Source: Cyclaneusma minus
Taxonomy: Eukaryota; Ascomycota; Leotiomycetes; Marthamycetales; Marthamycetaceae
Direction: 5' to 3'
Assembly: GCA_037179335.1 (NCBI GenBank)
Contig: JAKZHN010000042.1
Span: forward strand, 186,001 to 250,000
DNA length: 64,000 bases
The notes under the pieces are model-generated. The model saw nothing but the letters and a program-made list of their open reading frames with translations. It had not been told where the DNA came from and made no database searches. The stretch's first letter is position 1, and each line of letters opens with the position of its first letter. Both the position numbers and the translations under genes were made by a program. Of this stretch, positions 34,929 through 48,100 are shown in pieces.

Positions 34929-37900
34929 ATGGCGGCTGAAACGCTGCAAGCCTCGACTTCCGGGTCCACCGAGACCAGCAACGAGAAGAGGAGCGGCGAC
35001 GGAACGAATGCCGGCCTGCCTGGCTACGCTGCGAAGACTCAATCGAGCCCCAAATCTGGAGATGCGATCCTCAATGAGAATGGACAGGTCGATGTCGACA
35101 CGCCGGAGGGCGACGGATCAGGAGCTGTGCCGGAGAAGAAGGGCTTCTTTAAGAAGATAATGGACAAGCTGGGCCTGGAAGTTGGCTTTCTTCTGATCAT
35201 GCTCAAGTATGTGCACTCTCTGTGCCTGAGGTCCAGATAGACAACATCGGGCTTGCTGCGACATTGCCCTGTCGAATTTCAACTAATTGGCTAATAGGGG
35301 TTCAATTCCTCCTGTCATTGCCCTTGCGATGTATCGCTCCACGAATGTCTCGGATGAGTACGGAAATCTGGGATGTATGTGACGTCTACATGCTTCCTTT
35401 CAACATAGAGATCGACTAGCACATCCTATACTAACTTCCTCTAGACCTGGTTGCAATCGTTTCGATCATCAGTTTAGCGATCCTACCGAGAGCCAAGTAC
35501 CTCCAGAATCTTGTGCTCAATTCCATCGCCGTCTGCCTTGGAGCTTCAATAGCCATGCTCGGACTCTATACCGCGGTGCAAGCTCGTCTGCATACCGAAG
35601 TACCCGGCACCTATGAATACAATTCTTCCCAGTCTGCAGTCTGTGCTGCTTGGCTCATTTTCAACGTATATATCGCAAATACGATAAGAGCCAAATATCC
35701 CCAGTTTCAGATTACTGTCATCATGTACAGCATCTTCACAAACGTGGCGTTCACCAATGGCACCATCATTCCGACTCTGGACAGTGCTGAAACCCTTATT
35801 ACCTCGCTTCTGAAGGCCTTCTTTACTGCCTTTGGCTTAGCAACCGGAGTTTCACTATTCATCATACCCGTAACGTCTCGCAAAATTGTTCAGAAAGAGC
35901 AGACTGGTGTTTTGAACACGATCCGAGGAGCGCTGAAGGCCCAAATTGCCTACCTACGCAGCTTGGAGAACAGCGATATGTTCACACCCCGCACAACAAG
36001 CAGTGATGAGGATTCCTCGCGTCGTCGACACCATTCCCATGCTCGCAAGGAAAACCACGAAAAGCGTGACGACTCCCCAGAGTTCAAGAAACTCAAAGCT
36101 CTCATTGACGGAATGAGAGGACTGCTCAGTAAGATGTACGGCGATCTCAAGATGGCAAAGAAAGAACCTGCATGGGGAAAACTTGACGGTCATGACTATG
36201 AGGAGATGTTCAAGCTGTTCCGCAACATTGTCATCCCTATGATGGGAATGACTACTATCAACACTATCTTTGAGAGAATGGCCGAAAGGCGTGGTTGGGT
36301 TAAGCGTGGACATGACTCTAATCACGATAAGATAGAAGCTTGGGAACGAGCGGATGACAAAGGAGAGGAGCAAGCGACTTGGAACGAAGTCATGCGGTCT
36401 TTCCATGAGCCGTTTGGCGTTCTTGCAGATGCGATGGATGAAGGGATCGAGCATGCTGGTCTCTTGCTCGAGTTGTTCCCCGACCCGAAGAAACAGAAGG
36501 GCAAGAAGGGCGCTAAGGGCAAGAACAGCGCCGAGTCTTCGCCAGAAGATGTGGAAGCGAAAGCAGGCGTTGCCAAGCCTGGCGATGAGGGTTTTGCTGG
36601 TTTCTTGGAAGCGAAGTTGAACGAATTCTACAACCAGCGTGGGGAAGTCCTCAAGACCTGGGCGAAGCACAGGGGCCTGACAGAGAAAGATTTCGATAGC
36701 GCCACCTTGCCGCCTCCTAATTCTGCCAATTTCACGGAAGCCCAGGCCAAACACCGACGGGACCAACAACAGCTATACATGATTCTTTACATGGAAACGC
36801 TGTTTCATTCCATTGGCATGGCTATTCTAGAATTGGTGCGATTTGCAGATAAGAAGGTGGCAGATGGAACTATGAGCAAAAGTCGGTTCATCCTTCCTTC
36901 CAAGAGCCGTCTATACCATTGGATCAAAAGTGTTGGCGGAGACGAGGACGGACTTGACAACGAGGCCGACGTGATCGATCGAGCGCCCGAACTGACTTTC
37001 TCTTACGGAAGTGGATTCAGCAACATCAAGAGGGACCCAGAACATCTCCCACCTCAAAATGCCTGGGAAAGATTCGGAAATTGCATTCGCGCTATTTCGA
37101 GGTTCTTCGCGTCTGATGCATCGGCTTTTGGTTTCCGAGTGGTTTGTTCTACGATGACTGTCGCTATCGTGTGTTTTTTGCACGATTCGCAGCAATTCTT
37201 CATCAAGCAGAGACTTGTTTGGGCTATGATTATGGCGTCGATATCGATGCAAGGCACTTCTGGGCAGTCCATCTTCGGCTTCGTGATGCGCAGCCTCGGT
37301 ACAGCTGCATCCATGGTGGCCTCTCTCATTTGCTGGTACATCGTCGATGAGCACGTTTCAGGCATCATCGTCTTCACCTGGCTATTCATCTTCATCGAGA
37401 TGTACTTTTTCCTAAAGTATCCTCGCTACATCTCCGTCTGGATGGTCTCAATCATCACACTAGTCCTAATCATCGGCTACGAACTGCAAGTTGACAAAGT
37501 CGGTATTGCAGCTTCAAGCACGCTTCAAGCCTACTACCCCATCTACGAGCTGGGTCCTTACCGTCTCGCAACAGTCATTGGTGGCTGTTTTGTCGCTTTC
37601 ATCTGGACTCACTTCCCATACCCCCTGACTGACCGCAGCTGGTTGCGCAAAGACCTTGCCGCTTCAATCTACCTGCTGGGTAATTACTACCAGGCTGTTC
37701 ATTTTACCATCAGAGCACGCATGAGCCGCACCGAAGGCGACCGATCGAAACCGGACAGCCCAGGTCACATGATCGACGAAGTACGCCATCGCATTTTCTC
37801 GCAGCTCCTGGTTCTTCTTCCCTCGCTGCGCTCGCATGCCGATTGGCAGAAATGGGAGATCACTATCGGCGGGAAATTTCCAAGAGAAACTTATGATGAG

Positions 37901-38457
37901 ATCATTCTGCGCATCAACAAGTAAGTCCCTCTCTCATGTGATTAGTTTTTCGGAGTTGGAAAACCGGAGGACGGATGCTGATTAACACCGGAAACAGTAT
38001 AACGTCCTACCTCTCTCTAATGTCATATACTTCGCAAACCTGGCACGACCGCCCCACCTCAACCTGGACACGCGATCTCAGCATGCTCCTCGATACCATC
38101 TCGCCCTCCTCGCACCAAATCACCTCCGTGCTAGCCCTTCTCTCCGCCTCGGTCCGTTCCGGCTCCCCACTCCCTCCCTACCTGCAGCTGCCACAACCTT
38201 TTGCACTGAGCCAGCGGTTGGAGCAGCTGGACAAGGGGATTTTGAGCGCTAAGCATGTGGAGGAACCCGGATATAGTGCTTATGCGGTTATGCAGGTGGC
38301 GAGTAGTATGGTTATGGATGATTTGGAGAGGTTGGTGGAGAGGGTGAAGGACTTGGTCGGAGAGGTGGATTTCAGCTTTAATGTGGGGCCGGGTGCGGGA
38401 TCTAAGGGAGGTGCTGAGGGTGGGGATAAGGTTGCTAGAGGTGGGAAGCAGGATTGA
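34929..38457 (+). CDS. Fusaric acid resistance / brefeldin-A-sensitivity-like membrane protein
   Basis: Four exons (34,929-35,206; 35,298-35,374; 35,445-37,920; 37,998-38,457) give 1,096 residues. Frame continuity across introns restores LLIMLKGSIPPVIALAMY and EYGNLGYLVAIVS. A ~75-residue hydrophilic N-terminus is followed by a first membrane block (about 85-275), with several hydrophobic helices. A long hydrophilic loop comes next, containing KKQKGKKGAKGK. A second membrane block (about 680-800) holds the family-type segment KQRLVWAMIMASISMQGTSG. A C-terminal domain then begins LGPYRLATVIGGCFVAFIWT. This two-block order is that of the ArAE/FUSC-like (DUF2421) family of fungal membrane proteins linked to export of aromatic acids or drugs. 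Function here is inferred from family only. It shares a promoter region with the kinase. Confidence 0.88.
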
Positions 38458-39231
38458 TTCGGGCGGCCTGAGGTGTTGGGCTAGGACTGGTTTGAGCATG
38501 TCGTATATGATGGATTTTGTGTAAAAATTGATGCAGAGAGTAAGGATGGCGTTTACTCTGTTTTGTTTGTTTGATTAGATACCAGGCCCCAGTGGGAAAA
38601 GCTTTCGCGGCGTGAAGCCAAAAGGCTTGTCATGAGAAATGGAGTTGTCTTTGATCTGTTCTTCCTACTTCATGTCCACAATTCAATTTTTTTGTTCATA
38701 CAGTGACTGATTGTTCGCGTCTCGTCTTCTTGTTCACATCTCGTTGTGATGTTCTGATCTTAGGTATGCTTGTGGTCAAAGGATAAATGAGCACTGAAAT
38801 GTGAGCTGGAAAGTGAGTTTGTGGACATGTGAAGGTGGACCGAAACTCACATTCATACACTTTCTGTCGCTTATTGCCTCTAGCGGTGTCTCCGTTTGTT
38901 TCGCCCTCGCATGAAAACGCCCTTAGCAATCGTCCTCCAAGACTGTATTAATCGCCAGCATGAGCATTCACTGTATTCAAGCAAATGCTGAATGTTAACG
39001 GTTGGAGTTGAGGCAGATTGAAATCACTTTCTTGGTGGGAATAGTCTACGTTTTCAATGGGAGGCTTTCATATGCTTGGGATATGTTGAACTACTTGGAA
39101 TATGCCGAATTACTTGGGATATCCTCAGTTACTGAGAATATCAGGCCCTCAACTTGAGCCGAGGCTGTCAGGCCTTTTCACGATGCACAACTCACAGTGT
39201 CAAAACGAAGAAGACATCTCGCTTCCATTCC
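38458..39231. other. Intergenic with a short tandem motif
   Basis: No gene is supported. At about 39,070-39,135 the phrase ctt(g)ggatat is repeated about four times (cttgggatatgttgaactac, cttggaatatgccgaattac, cttgggatatcctcagttac). This gives a small degenerate ~20-base tandem repeat. Confidence 0.6.
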
Positions 39232-41471
39232 CTATCTACCTCTCAAGTTTGCCTTGTTCCTTCTCCCCACAATAACGCCGCCGTGTGCCGGCGGGGTATG
39301 TGGTGGTATGGCGTTGGTCGTGCTCGTCGAAGCCACTCCACCCCTGATAGCCACACGCAGCTTCTCGATCCGCTCCCTGATCGTCCCTCCACCACCCAAT
39401 CCCCGTCCCCCACCCCGTCCCCCGCCCCTTCCCCCAGAACCAGATGCAGCACCGACAGCAGCCATTTTCGTCGTCATCTTCTTCGTCTTCGTCTTCTCGT
39501 TCTCGGCGTAAAGTTTTCCCTTCGCGGTGCCCCGGCGCTTTCCCATTCTCAGAAACTCCAACTCAAGTGGTGGGTCTCCTCGAGGACGGCACCAGAGTCC
39601 CGGGTGGCGTTATAGCCGTTCTCGAAGGCTGACTTGCTTCGCGCCTTTCTTCTTCGCGCATCTGATTTCTCATATCATCTACTTCGCGCTGGGCCGCAAT
39701 AGGGGCCATCAGGCGCTCCATGAAAGCTGATATGCCAACCGTGGGCGGTGAAGTCCAAAAATCTTCGTCGTCGTCGCAGGGACCGTAATCGCAGGTGCGA
39801 CGCGGCATGGGAGGGGGGGCGGTGCCACAGAGAATGGCGTCGAGCTCGACACAGGCGTGCCTCTCGATGGCTCCGCTAGCCTTGTCGACGTCGAAGGCGG
39901 CATAGTTGGCGGCGGTGGCGCTGGTGGCGACGGGGTTGAAGGTGGCGACAGGGTTGAAGGTGGCGACGAAGGTTGCTGGCCGGCGGAGGTAGTTGCGGGG
40001 ACGGTGGCTGTAGTGGGCGCAAAAGACGGTTGCTGATCCCAGGTCGATAGCTGAGGGTCAATCTGCTGCATGGAATGGTCGGGCGCAGCTGCAGCCTCAC
40101 CGACGTAGTGCGGGTGATGCGGGCAGTAGTAGGAGCCCGGCTGTAGGGGGACCAATTGCTGCAAGCAGACAAGGCACAGCGGAGTTGGACCGTCCATGTT
40201 CTGGGATGTAACTGCAGCATGGCCCTCCGGGGTGGTCTTCTCCAGAACCCTACAGTACATACGCTGACCCTCGAAAGTGTGGTCTGCATCTGCTTCCCTG
40301 ATGGCCCGCTCGGCTGCCTTTTTAATACCGTAAAGGCGACAGAGGGCGGTGTCACCTTTGCCTCGGAGGACCTTCCACAACTCGCGGGTGATGCCCTCAG
40401 GGCGACGGGTGGTGTTTCGGCGGTCAGGCGCGAAGTGTCGACGGATGTCGATGCTGGCGGGAGCCGGAGCGGGACCGTTCGGTAGGAGTGATGGGCCTGG
40501 CAGGCTCGACAGGGTTCAGTGAGGCCATCACAGGGACCACATATGCGCGTAGGTGCCGTGAGGAAGTTTTGTTGCTGCGCCAAATCATTGTGAGCGCGAG
40601 CGGCACGTGTAATTGCAGCAGGCAGGGACAGAGCCACGTCACCAATGACGGGTCGGCTTTCCACTGCCTTTTGTCTCGTCCGACATTGGTGCCGGCTTGG
40701 TCGTTGGTGTTGCGGGCGAGTTTCTTCCAAATGGCAGGAACAATGCCGGGAAACTTTGGTGGTTGGGTCGGTAGAGGCACGGAGGAGGACGCGGCCGAAG
40801 AGGCGAGCAATGTCGGCGCGGTTGGTATTGGAGAGGCAGTTGTCAGAGGCAGCTGTGGGAGAGACAGAGTTGGTGGCAGGGAGGCTGACGCAACCCCGGA
40901 ACTTCTTCTTGGTCTTTGGATTTGGCACACCTCTTTGCAAGGTCCACCCCACAGTATTGACCGATGAAACGAGAAAGTCTCGAGATGCTGCCGTTTGCTG
41001 GTCACATCCCATCTCACTCCTTTGTATCAGTTCCCATGCGCTGGAGCTTGTTCGACACTGCCTTAGCCCATTTGACGTTGGAGGCTGCGTCATCATCAGA
41101 ATAGTCGTCTTCGTCGAACTCCATGCGGTACACCGGCGCGCAACATACCGCGCTGGTGGCAGAGAATTGCCATGTTGCGAGAGGCCCTGGACTCGGACCG
41201 GTGGCGTCACCGTCGCTGACCAGCTGGCCGGAGTCTGGTGGCTACGTCCAGGGACGGTGGGAAGAAGGCGAGCACCAATGGAATTGGCTGCGCCGTCAGT
41301 GTTTGACAGCTTGTCGGTTGGCGCGTTGTCGGTTGGCGTGTTGTCGGCGCCATCGACACCGGAAGAGGGTTGGTTGGCGTACGAACGACTACTTCGTCGG
41401 TGATTGTGCGGTTCGGGGTCTTTGTGACTGTCAAAGGACATTGTTGCGCAGTCTGTCGGATGGAAAAGCAC
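39232..41471 (-). pseudogene. Frame-disrupted cysteine-containing gene remnant
   Basis: Protein-like sequence runs along the minus strand but hops between frames. From 41,450 a Ser/Thr/Pro-rich start is followed by SDNCLSNTNRADIARLFGR in the first frame. About 40,790 the coding look moves to a second frame (FPGIVPAIWKKLARNTNDQ). Near 40,655 it returns to the first frame (VIGDVALSLPAAITRAARAH). There a CGPC...PCRAC cluster lies near 40,540-40,500. About 40,480 it moves to a third frame (ITRELWKVLRGKGDTALCRL, then CLVCLQQ...YYCPHH). Near 39,815, in a C-run, it shifts again (MPRRTCDYGPCDDDEDFW). No 50-base intron fits these overlaps. The two cysteine clusters resemble zinc-binding knuckles, but I know no family. 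It is either a decaying gene or one with sequencing indels. Confidence 0.5.
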
Positions 41472-42500
41472 GTCGCTTGATGTGAGGTCGTCCGGAGTGC
41501 TGTCAACAACACCGGAAGAGCCTCGTTTTGTATGGATAAGCGCTTAACTGTATCGGTGCTTAACTCTATCGGCGCTAGTGCAGCTGTTAAGCTAAGCCCA
41601 ATTGGGGCAGATTTATACGCTAGGATGATAGCACCAAACATCTGGGCTTAGGGGTTTTAACACATTTCCGGGCTATAGTAAGGAATACATACCCTATCTC
41701 GTTCTAGACATCTATACCTATGTATATCTCTCGGTCACCGAAACCACACTTATTTTGTAACCTGAGTTACTATTTGAGAAGGACTGCTTTGGACTGAAAG
41801 TGAAAAGAGGTGTTGAGAAAAAGGGGGAAACAAAAGGGACAAAAACGTCGGTGAGTGATAGCGGAAACCGGGCCAGAAAATCCAAAGAAAGGGGCAGTCG
41901 TGTACAAGACGGGCATTCCTCTCTTCCCTCTAAATGTCCTCAGTTGAGACTCTAGGCAAAATGGAAGCGGAATTGAATAGGTTGGACGAACCCCATGAAC
42001 TGATCCCAATAGGCCGCCAATGTTGACCTGGGTCTGGTCGAGCTACCTTATTGTGCTTTTCCGAAATTGCCAAAAGCTTTCCAGTTGACAGCTCTAGACA
42101 TTGGTACCTAGTCTTTCAAGCAGCCATATGTATGTATGACCGTGCATAATTATTATGCAGTTATGCTCACGCCCTCTCTCCCGCAGATTGGCCGCTTGCC
42201 GCCCGACAGACCCCGCAGCCTCTCCATGCTGGCTTGGCGCGCACTCGCAGATCTCCACCTCCCCCCAACATGACTGAGCCAGCCATTGACAGCTCAAGGC
42301 AGAATCGTTCAGCTGCAGGTAGGCCGATTCTCTCTTTCTCAGCCGCAGAGCCTTCTCTTAAGTCTCTTTCTCTCTTTCTCTTTCTCTCTTTCGGACCTGA
42401 ATCCCTTCACTGTGTTGCGTTGCTTGTTGTGCTTGTTGTCGCGCTCAAGATCTTCCCCTCTTCAGTCCGAGTCCGCCCGTCAGCTATCACAAGGCTCGCC
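41472..42500. other. Intergenic, includes CT-rich 5' region
   Basis: The left part (41,500-41,760) is mildly AT-rich with repeated words (ttaactgtatcgg, ttaactctatcgg), possibly a repeat remnant. At 42,330-42,400 a pyrimidine tract (ctctttctctctttctcttt) lies about 100 bases before the next start codon, typical of a fungal core promoter or 5' leader. Frames opening before 42,501 lack coding character. Confidence 0.5.
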
Positions 42501-45186
42501 ATGAGTTTCGGCGGCTCTCCGTCCGATATCATCCTCGTCGTCACTTTCGCCCGCAATCTCTACCGTCAACTGAAAGGCGCAGGGCCTGCCTATGCCGAAG
42601 TCTGCCGGGAAGTGAAGGGCTTGCAAACCGTTCTCAAACACTTGAACAGCGAAGTCGAGGACTCGGATTCCGTGCTCAATCGCGACTATTCTGTTTACGC
42701 CAGCGACCTTGCGCCTGTGATAGGAGATTGCAATGGCACCCTTCAAGAACTCGAGGCAATACTGCAGAAATATGGCCGACTTGGCCAGGGAAACGCAAGG
42801 CTGTGGGATAGGCTCCGCTTTGGAAGCATGGAGATGGACCAGCTGGGCGAAGTCCGATTGAGACTCATCAATCATAAGACGAGTATCACCGTGTTTCTGG
42901 ATACCGTGCAATTGAACCACCATGGCAAGATCGCCACGACACTCGACAGCCAAAGTGAGCAATTGAATGTGATTCGGGCCAAGGTAGACCAGATTGCCGC
43001 GCGGCTGGGACAACGGGCCGCCACGACCCTGACGACTTATGATGACGATGATAAAGAAGTTTGGAAGGCCTTCAGGAGAGAGTTGGTGGCGGAAGGCTTT
43101 GACAGCGAAGTTCTGCAGCGGCATAAAGTACGTGATCTCGCGGGGTGGCGCTTCTTCTAGACTTTGACGGCTGTGTCATGCCGATGCTAACCATGATGCC
43201 ATGAGCAGCACGTTCTGCGAGCCTACATCCGAGACATTGACCAGCGGGGACTTCTTGACGAAATGCCACCTGAAGCTCATACTCCTCCCGTCAGCGGCGA
43301 CACAGAATCGTGGGTTGAATCCGTGCAAAGCGAGTCCTCCGCGTCGGAACAAGCCACTCCTCCAACATTCGAATCCGTACAGACTGTGTTGGGAGACGAC
43401 AATACGAAAGAGCTTGTCAGGCTTGAAGATAATACCAAGTTTCCACAATCAATAAAGCAGGACCTGATGAGGGCGAGAAATCCAGCATCCGAGAGAGACC
43501 GGCCACAGCCACTGTATGTTGAGTTTATTTGCCATACGAAGCTCAAAGTACTTATCGCATTGCTGACATCTTCCAAGTCATGCAATGTTCCCCCCTCCGC
43601 GAGTACAGCCCGCTTTCAGGCCACCCCAGCCTTCTAATCATCGGGATTCAAGCGACGACGAGTTATCTCCAGGCACTTCCCCGGCTCCTCTGGTATCAGA
43701 ACAGCTCTCTAGTCTCACGAGACGCAACCTTCTCCTATCCCCAAACGTTCAGCCCGATGACTTCTCATATAATCGAAGACCCAGCACCGGCAGGCAGCCA
43801 TCGCCAGCTCCGAGAGGAAATTCTCCAAGTCAGAGATATTCGCCTCCTGCCACACCGAGCGAAAACTTATCCCGTGAAAGAAGCTTAGCGACAGCATTAC
43901 CACAGAGGCCCAGTTCTCAACAACCACCGCTATCGAGTCCCTACACCTCGTCACCATACAATGTCGACTCCATTCATTCCAATTCCCGAGGAGCTCTCGA
44001 AACTTCTCGGGCACCTGAACCTCGTCTCTCAAGGAGCCCGCGACCCAGTGTATCTGCGGTAGCTTGGCTACCGCCGGATTCTGACGGAAATCCTATCCCG
44101 GCGGATGCAAAATGGACAAGAATACGCAGAGCTCTTGTTAGCCCTGAGGCTTTGGAAGAAGATCGGAGACGGTACGAAGCGTAAGTAATCACTCTTTCTT
44201 GCCTCTGTATATGACGGAGTTGTTCACTACGAGAAGCGTCATGACGGCAATAGACTTGCTCCAAATCTGGCCATCTCAGCTTACTGAAATGCAGTCACCC
44301 TGATTTTGTTGCTGTCCTTGGACTTCTTACACGGGAGGAGATAGAAGGTCTTGCTATCAGGACTCGAGCGCTCAGAAACGCCAGACAGCATAGGAGAGCA
44401 ACGGAAGGCTCGTCGCGTCAGACATCGTATAAACCGGCACGAAGCTCTAGACGCCACAAGCGACACTCTTCCACCGAGAGCGATACAAGCAGCTCGGGAG
44501 AAGATGAACCCCATCGGCCCAGATATGAAGGACAAAACTTTGCTCCAGCCACTGTTCCAATATATAACCCTCAACCTGCACCATACGGAGTCCAACCACC
44601 TATGACTCCTGTTCGGTCACCAGCCCCTTACACCCCACAAAATACCTGGTTTCCACCCCCGCCACCACAGCAGCAACCATCACCATATATTCCGAACAAC
44701 TACCCGTCGCCAATATCCGGATTCTATAATTATCCTCCTGTATCTGCGCCAATGCAACAGCAATGGATGCCGTCATCGCCACAGCAGCCACCATCACCTC
44801 AAGGCTTCCCGCCATTCAATCCATACCTCAACCCCAACAACGGGCCTAACCCCATGACCGCACCGCCGCCACCCCCACCGCAACAGCACCAAGCAAGCGA
44901 TAATATGCTGTACCCACCTCCGCCAACCGGCTACGCCTCCTCAGATGGTGGCCACAGTAGCGGTCGAGAACGCGAGCATCATCAACGGCGCAAACACGCT
45001 TCTTCCGACAGCAGCCGCCACTCACACCGAGACGTTAGAGATAGAGACAGGCATAGCCATAAGGAGAAGGAAAAGGAGCCTGTGAAGAGTCGGTCGAGAT
45101 GGAGCGAGAACTTGACCGCTGTGGGGATCGGAGGTGCGGCAGTCAGTTTGTTGCAGGTTCTGAGCGAGGCGGCTGGGGATATGTAG
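42501..45186 (+). CDS. STAND-type N-terminal domain protein with DUF8035-like domain
   Basis: Four exons (42,501-43,127; 43,209-43,513; 43,578-44,180; 44,295-45,186) give 808 residues; every junction keeps frame. Residues 1-200 form a helical domain starting MSFGGSPSDIILVVTFARNL, the form seen at the N-terminus of fungal STAND/NLR-like proteins. Residues about 210-480 are acidic then Ser/Pro-rich and look disordered. The segment DAKWTRIRRALVSPEAL... crossing intron 3 into HPDFVAVLGLLTREEIEGLA resembles the DUF8035 domain of ascomycete proteins. The C-terminus is an RS/RH-rich stretch, a Pro/Gln-rich tract with repeated PPPPPP/QQ, an S/H/R-rich stretch and a final hydrophobic helix (AVGIGGAAVSLLQVL). 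There is no NACHT or NB-ARC ATPase. Function unknown; a scaffold or signalling protein is inferred. Confidence 0.8.
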
Positions 45187-48100
45187 TCGATGGCTCATTT
45201 ACGTCGTCGCAGATGTGACTATGTCCTGCCTTCTGGATCCGCTCGGCTGTGCTTTTGGGATATGAACTGGATCATGGATATTAGGGATATGGAAAGTTGT
45301 TCTTTGATTTTTGAGCCATGAGTCTTCTGAGATCGGAGCTAATTTGATTCTGCTAATCCGCACCCTATTCAAGACGGCGAATCAAGAAGTTTCAAGAAAA
45401 AATCATGCCGGCGATGGCCGCTCCTTGTTGTCATCTGATGACATCGTGATATGTGTCCTATCAAGCATCTTTCCTTCTTTGATTCGGCAAATCAAGCATG
45501 GCCATTGGCGTGACGGCACAACATTACAGTTGTTCACTGAGGATCCTCGTTGCCAGGGTCAGGGAAGGCATGAGCACATCTTGAGATTGGCAATTGCTTG
45601 GACATGGACGACCGGATGCGGGCTGCGGAAGCTTGGTATACCGGACAGAGCTCCGAGGAGTTAAGGCTGCTTCTGGAGCATTCGGGCCAGTGGTTTGTTC
45701 AATGTTTTACGAGATTGGAAGACTCTTAAGGCCTCGAAGATCTTGATGGAACTCTTGATATGGGATGGTTGACGTGCGACTTGTTGTTTAGGAGATTGGA
45801 AGACATGTCAGAGATATTTATGGAAGTCTTGGATGAGATGTTTGGGCAGATTTGTATAGGTGGGCGCGGCGCTCGACGTGGCGGTTTGGGGGCATTGTCT
45901 TTGAAGAGAGACGTCCTGGAGACTGTCTTTGGAGGGAGACAGTTTTTTGAGTGAGAGATACGATGCAGGAGCTGTGGGGTTTCATTGCGCATCAATGAAG
46001 CTGTTTGTGATATGCCCGGTCACTGAACGGCTTTCTTACCAATGTCAGGTTGAGCATCATTCCCACAAGTAGAGGACGACCTTGACGTTGTACAGTGTCA
46101 TCAGCTCGAGTCCCCAAAAATCCCCAGCCTCCCGAGATACTACGTGAGTCAAAACATCTCCGCCTCTGCCGCGAAGATCCCGTCAGTCGCCTGTTCCTCA
46201 AATCCAACATTGGGCTCGTGACTCCTCCACACCCTGACCACGTCCAGCTTCTCTAGTCTCCTGCCTTAACGTTTCAGTAAGCGATCCTCTCATAACGGAT
46301 CCTATGTGCCGACTGCAATTCAAAACGAATGCAAAGCCCATGCTCCATTCCACGAATTGCATCGATGCATCAAAAGATATAAGATTCCACTATTAGCCAA
46401 TGCCAAGGGGGCGGCTCGGCGCCGATGTTAGCTGGCAGCGGCCTCTAACCAGATACAGGAAGATGTCGAACTCTATCCCCGCATCTTCAAGGTTTCCCCA
46501 CATTACGCTAGCAATGACGCTAATACCCCGCAATTGACTAGGCTAGCGCGAATCATATTTTTGGGACTCCTTCCGTTTCACGATACTGAGTACGAATCTC
46601 GAAAAGCTGCAATTCCAATCTTCAGCAAGTCAACTCTCAAAAGAAAGGGACAAAATGGCACTCGTAATCTCGTATACTGAATTCAGCTAAGACTTTGCTC
46701 GACTTGTCCAAGGGGTAGAGTTCATGTCCCTTCAGAGTACTTGAGGACCTGACTCTTCCTGTGCACCCCTTTCCCTAGAGAGTAACATAGTTTACGAGTC
46801 AGTTCGGTGGCGTTTACCTCCCAACGGCTCACCCGCTGCTCCTAGCTGGTTCGAGTTTAGGGGGCTCGCAGGGCTGCTCTTTAGTCTTTCCAATTTGAAC
46901 AGCTGCTAGCCAATTGCCAAGGGGTGCTGTACCACGACGGCAACCTTCGACCGGCATCATTTTCCGCAGCAGTACGTTCTATTTCGAGCACCACCAGACC
47001 TGATGTCTTCAAGTTGGAGAGTGACGAACATTTGTCGAGTATGTTGTGACTTCAAGGTTGTGAGCTCTATCCAGCCTCGTCTCCTTCTGCCCCTTTGAAA
47101 TTGGTTTCTCATCGCCGCTCGAATTTGAAAGCAAGTCAAGACCATCCAAGTCTCACGAGACAGTCAGATCCACGATCGCATTCAGGATGATCGTGGGCGA
47201 CAGACGCCCAACGACAGCGGGTCAATGTCTCCGCAAACAAAATTAGTGGGCCATGGATTTCTTGTTTCATCTAGCTTTCATGCCACGCGGAGCTCGATGT
47301 TCTCTCTGAAAGTAACATTGAAATGGCGATGCTATGCATCACGATACACTTTTTCCCCACAAACGTTGGTTGGGCCCGGGGTCCGCTGTTCTGTCTTTGG
47401 ACCCATGTTTTCTCGGTTCTCCACTTCTTCAATGGGTTCGCTGTACCCTCGTGTCGATCATTCTTGTAATAAAGTAAACAAAACCATCATAAAGGGCAAA
47501 TTGATCGTCGTCTGATGTCTCAGCGGAACTTGCAATTGGAGTACAGACCTGACAGAATGCATGAGCTCACTTCACAAGCCCCACTCGAGTCTCGTGTTCA
47601 AGTATGTACACAACGTTCTCAGATATAGGACTTGAGCTACTATCCTATGTCTAGGTACCAGGTACAAGTTGACTCCCGTGCGGAATTGCGTTCTCTCACG
47701 CTGCCACGAGCTTCCAAACGCCACAAAATATGCCAGCGTCTGATTTGATGCCTCAAAGGTAGACGCATATGCGGTCTAATCGCAAACCCCTACATCCTCG
47801 TAGCTGGACCATGTTCCATCCCACAACTGCTCGGAAATAGCTCGCTCTGTGTTAATAAGCTTCTCATTCAAGGCCTCCAAACCCCAATAGCACAAAGTGA
47901 GGGGTAACAGAAACTGCTCATTTGCTCCACCACATCCGACCCAGAGTTTCTCCACGCGACTCCTCATCAACCGACCCAATCACTCTCGCTACCAATCTCC
48001 TCTGGCTTTCCCAGCAAGAATGCCACAGCGGCCTGCCATGTCCCCGGGCCCGGATACACGACGACTGCAGAAGGGCTGAGTTTAATGCCAGGTGATACAA

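Noticed and set aside
45311..45664. 117-codon plus-strand frame downstream of the STAND-like gene
   Set aside because: No recognisable motif, ordinary length for chance in this composition, and no conserved-looking segment.
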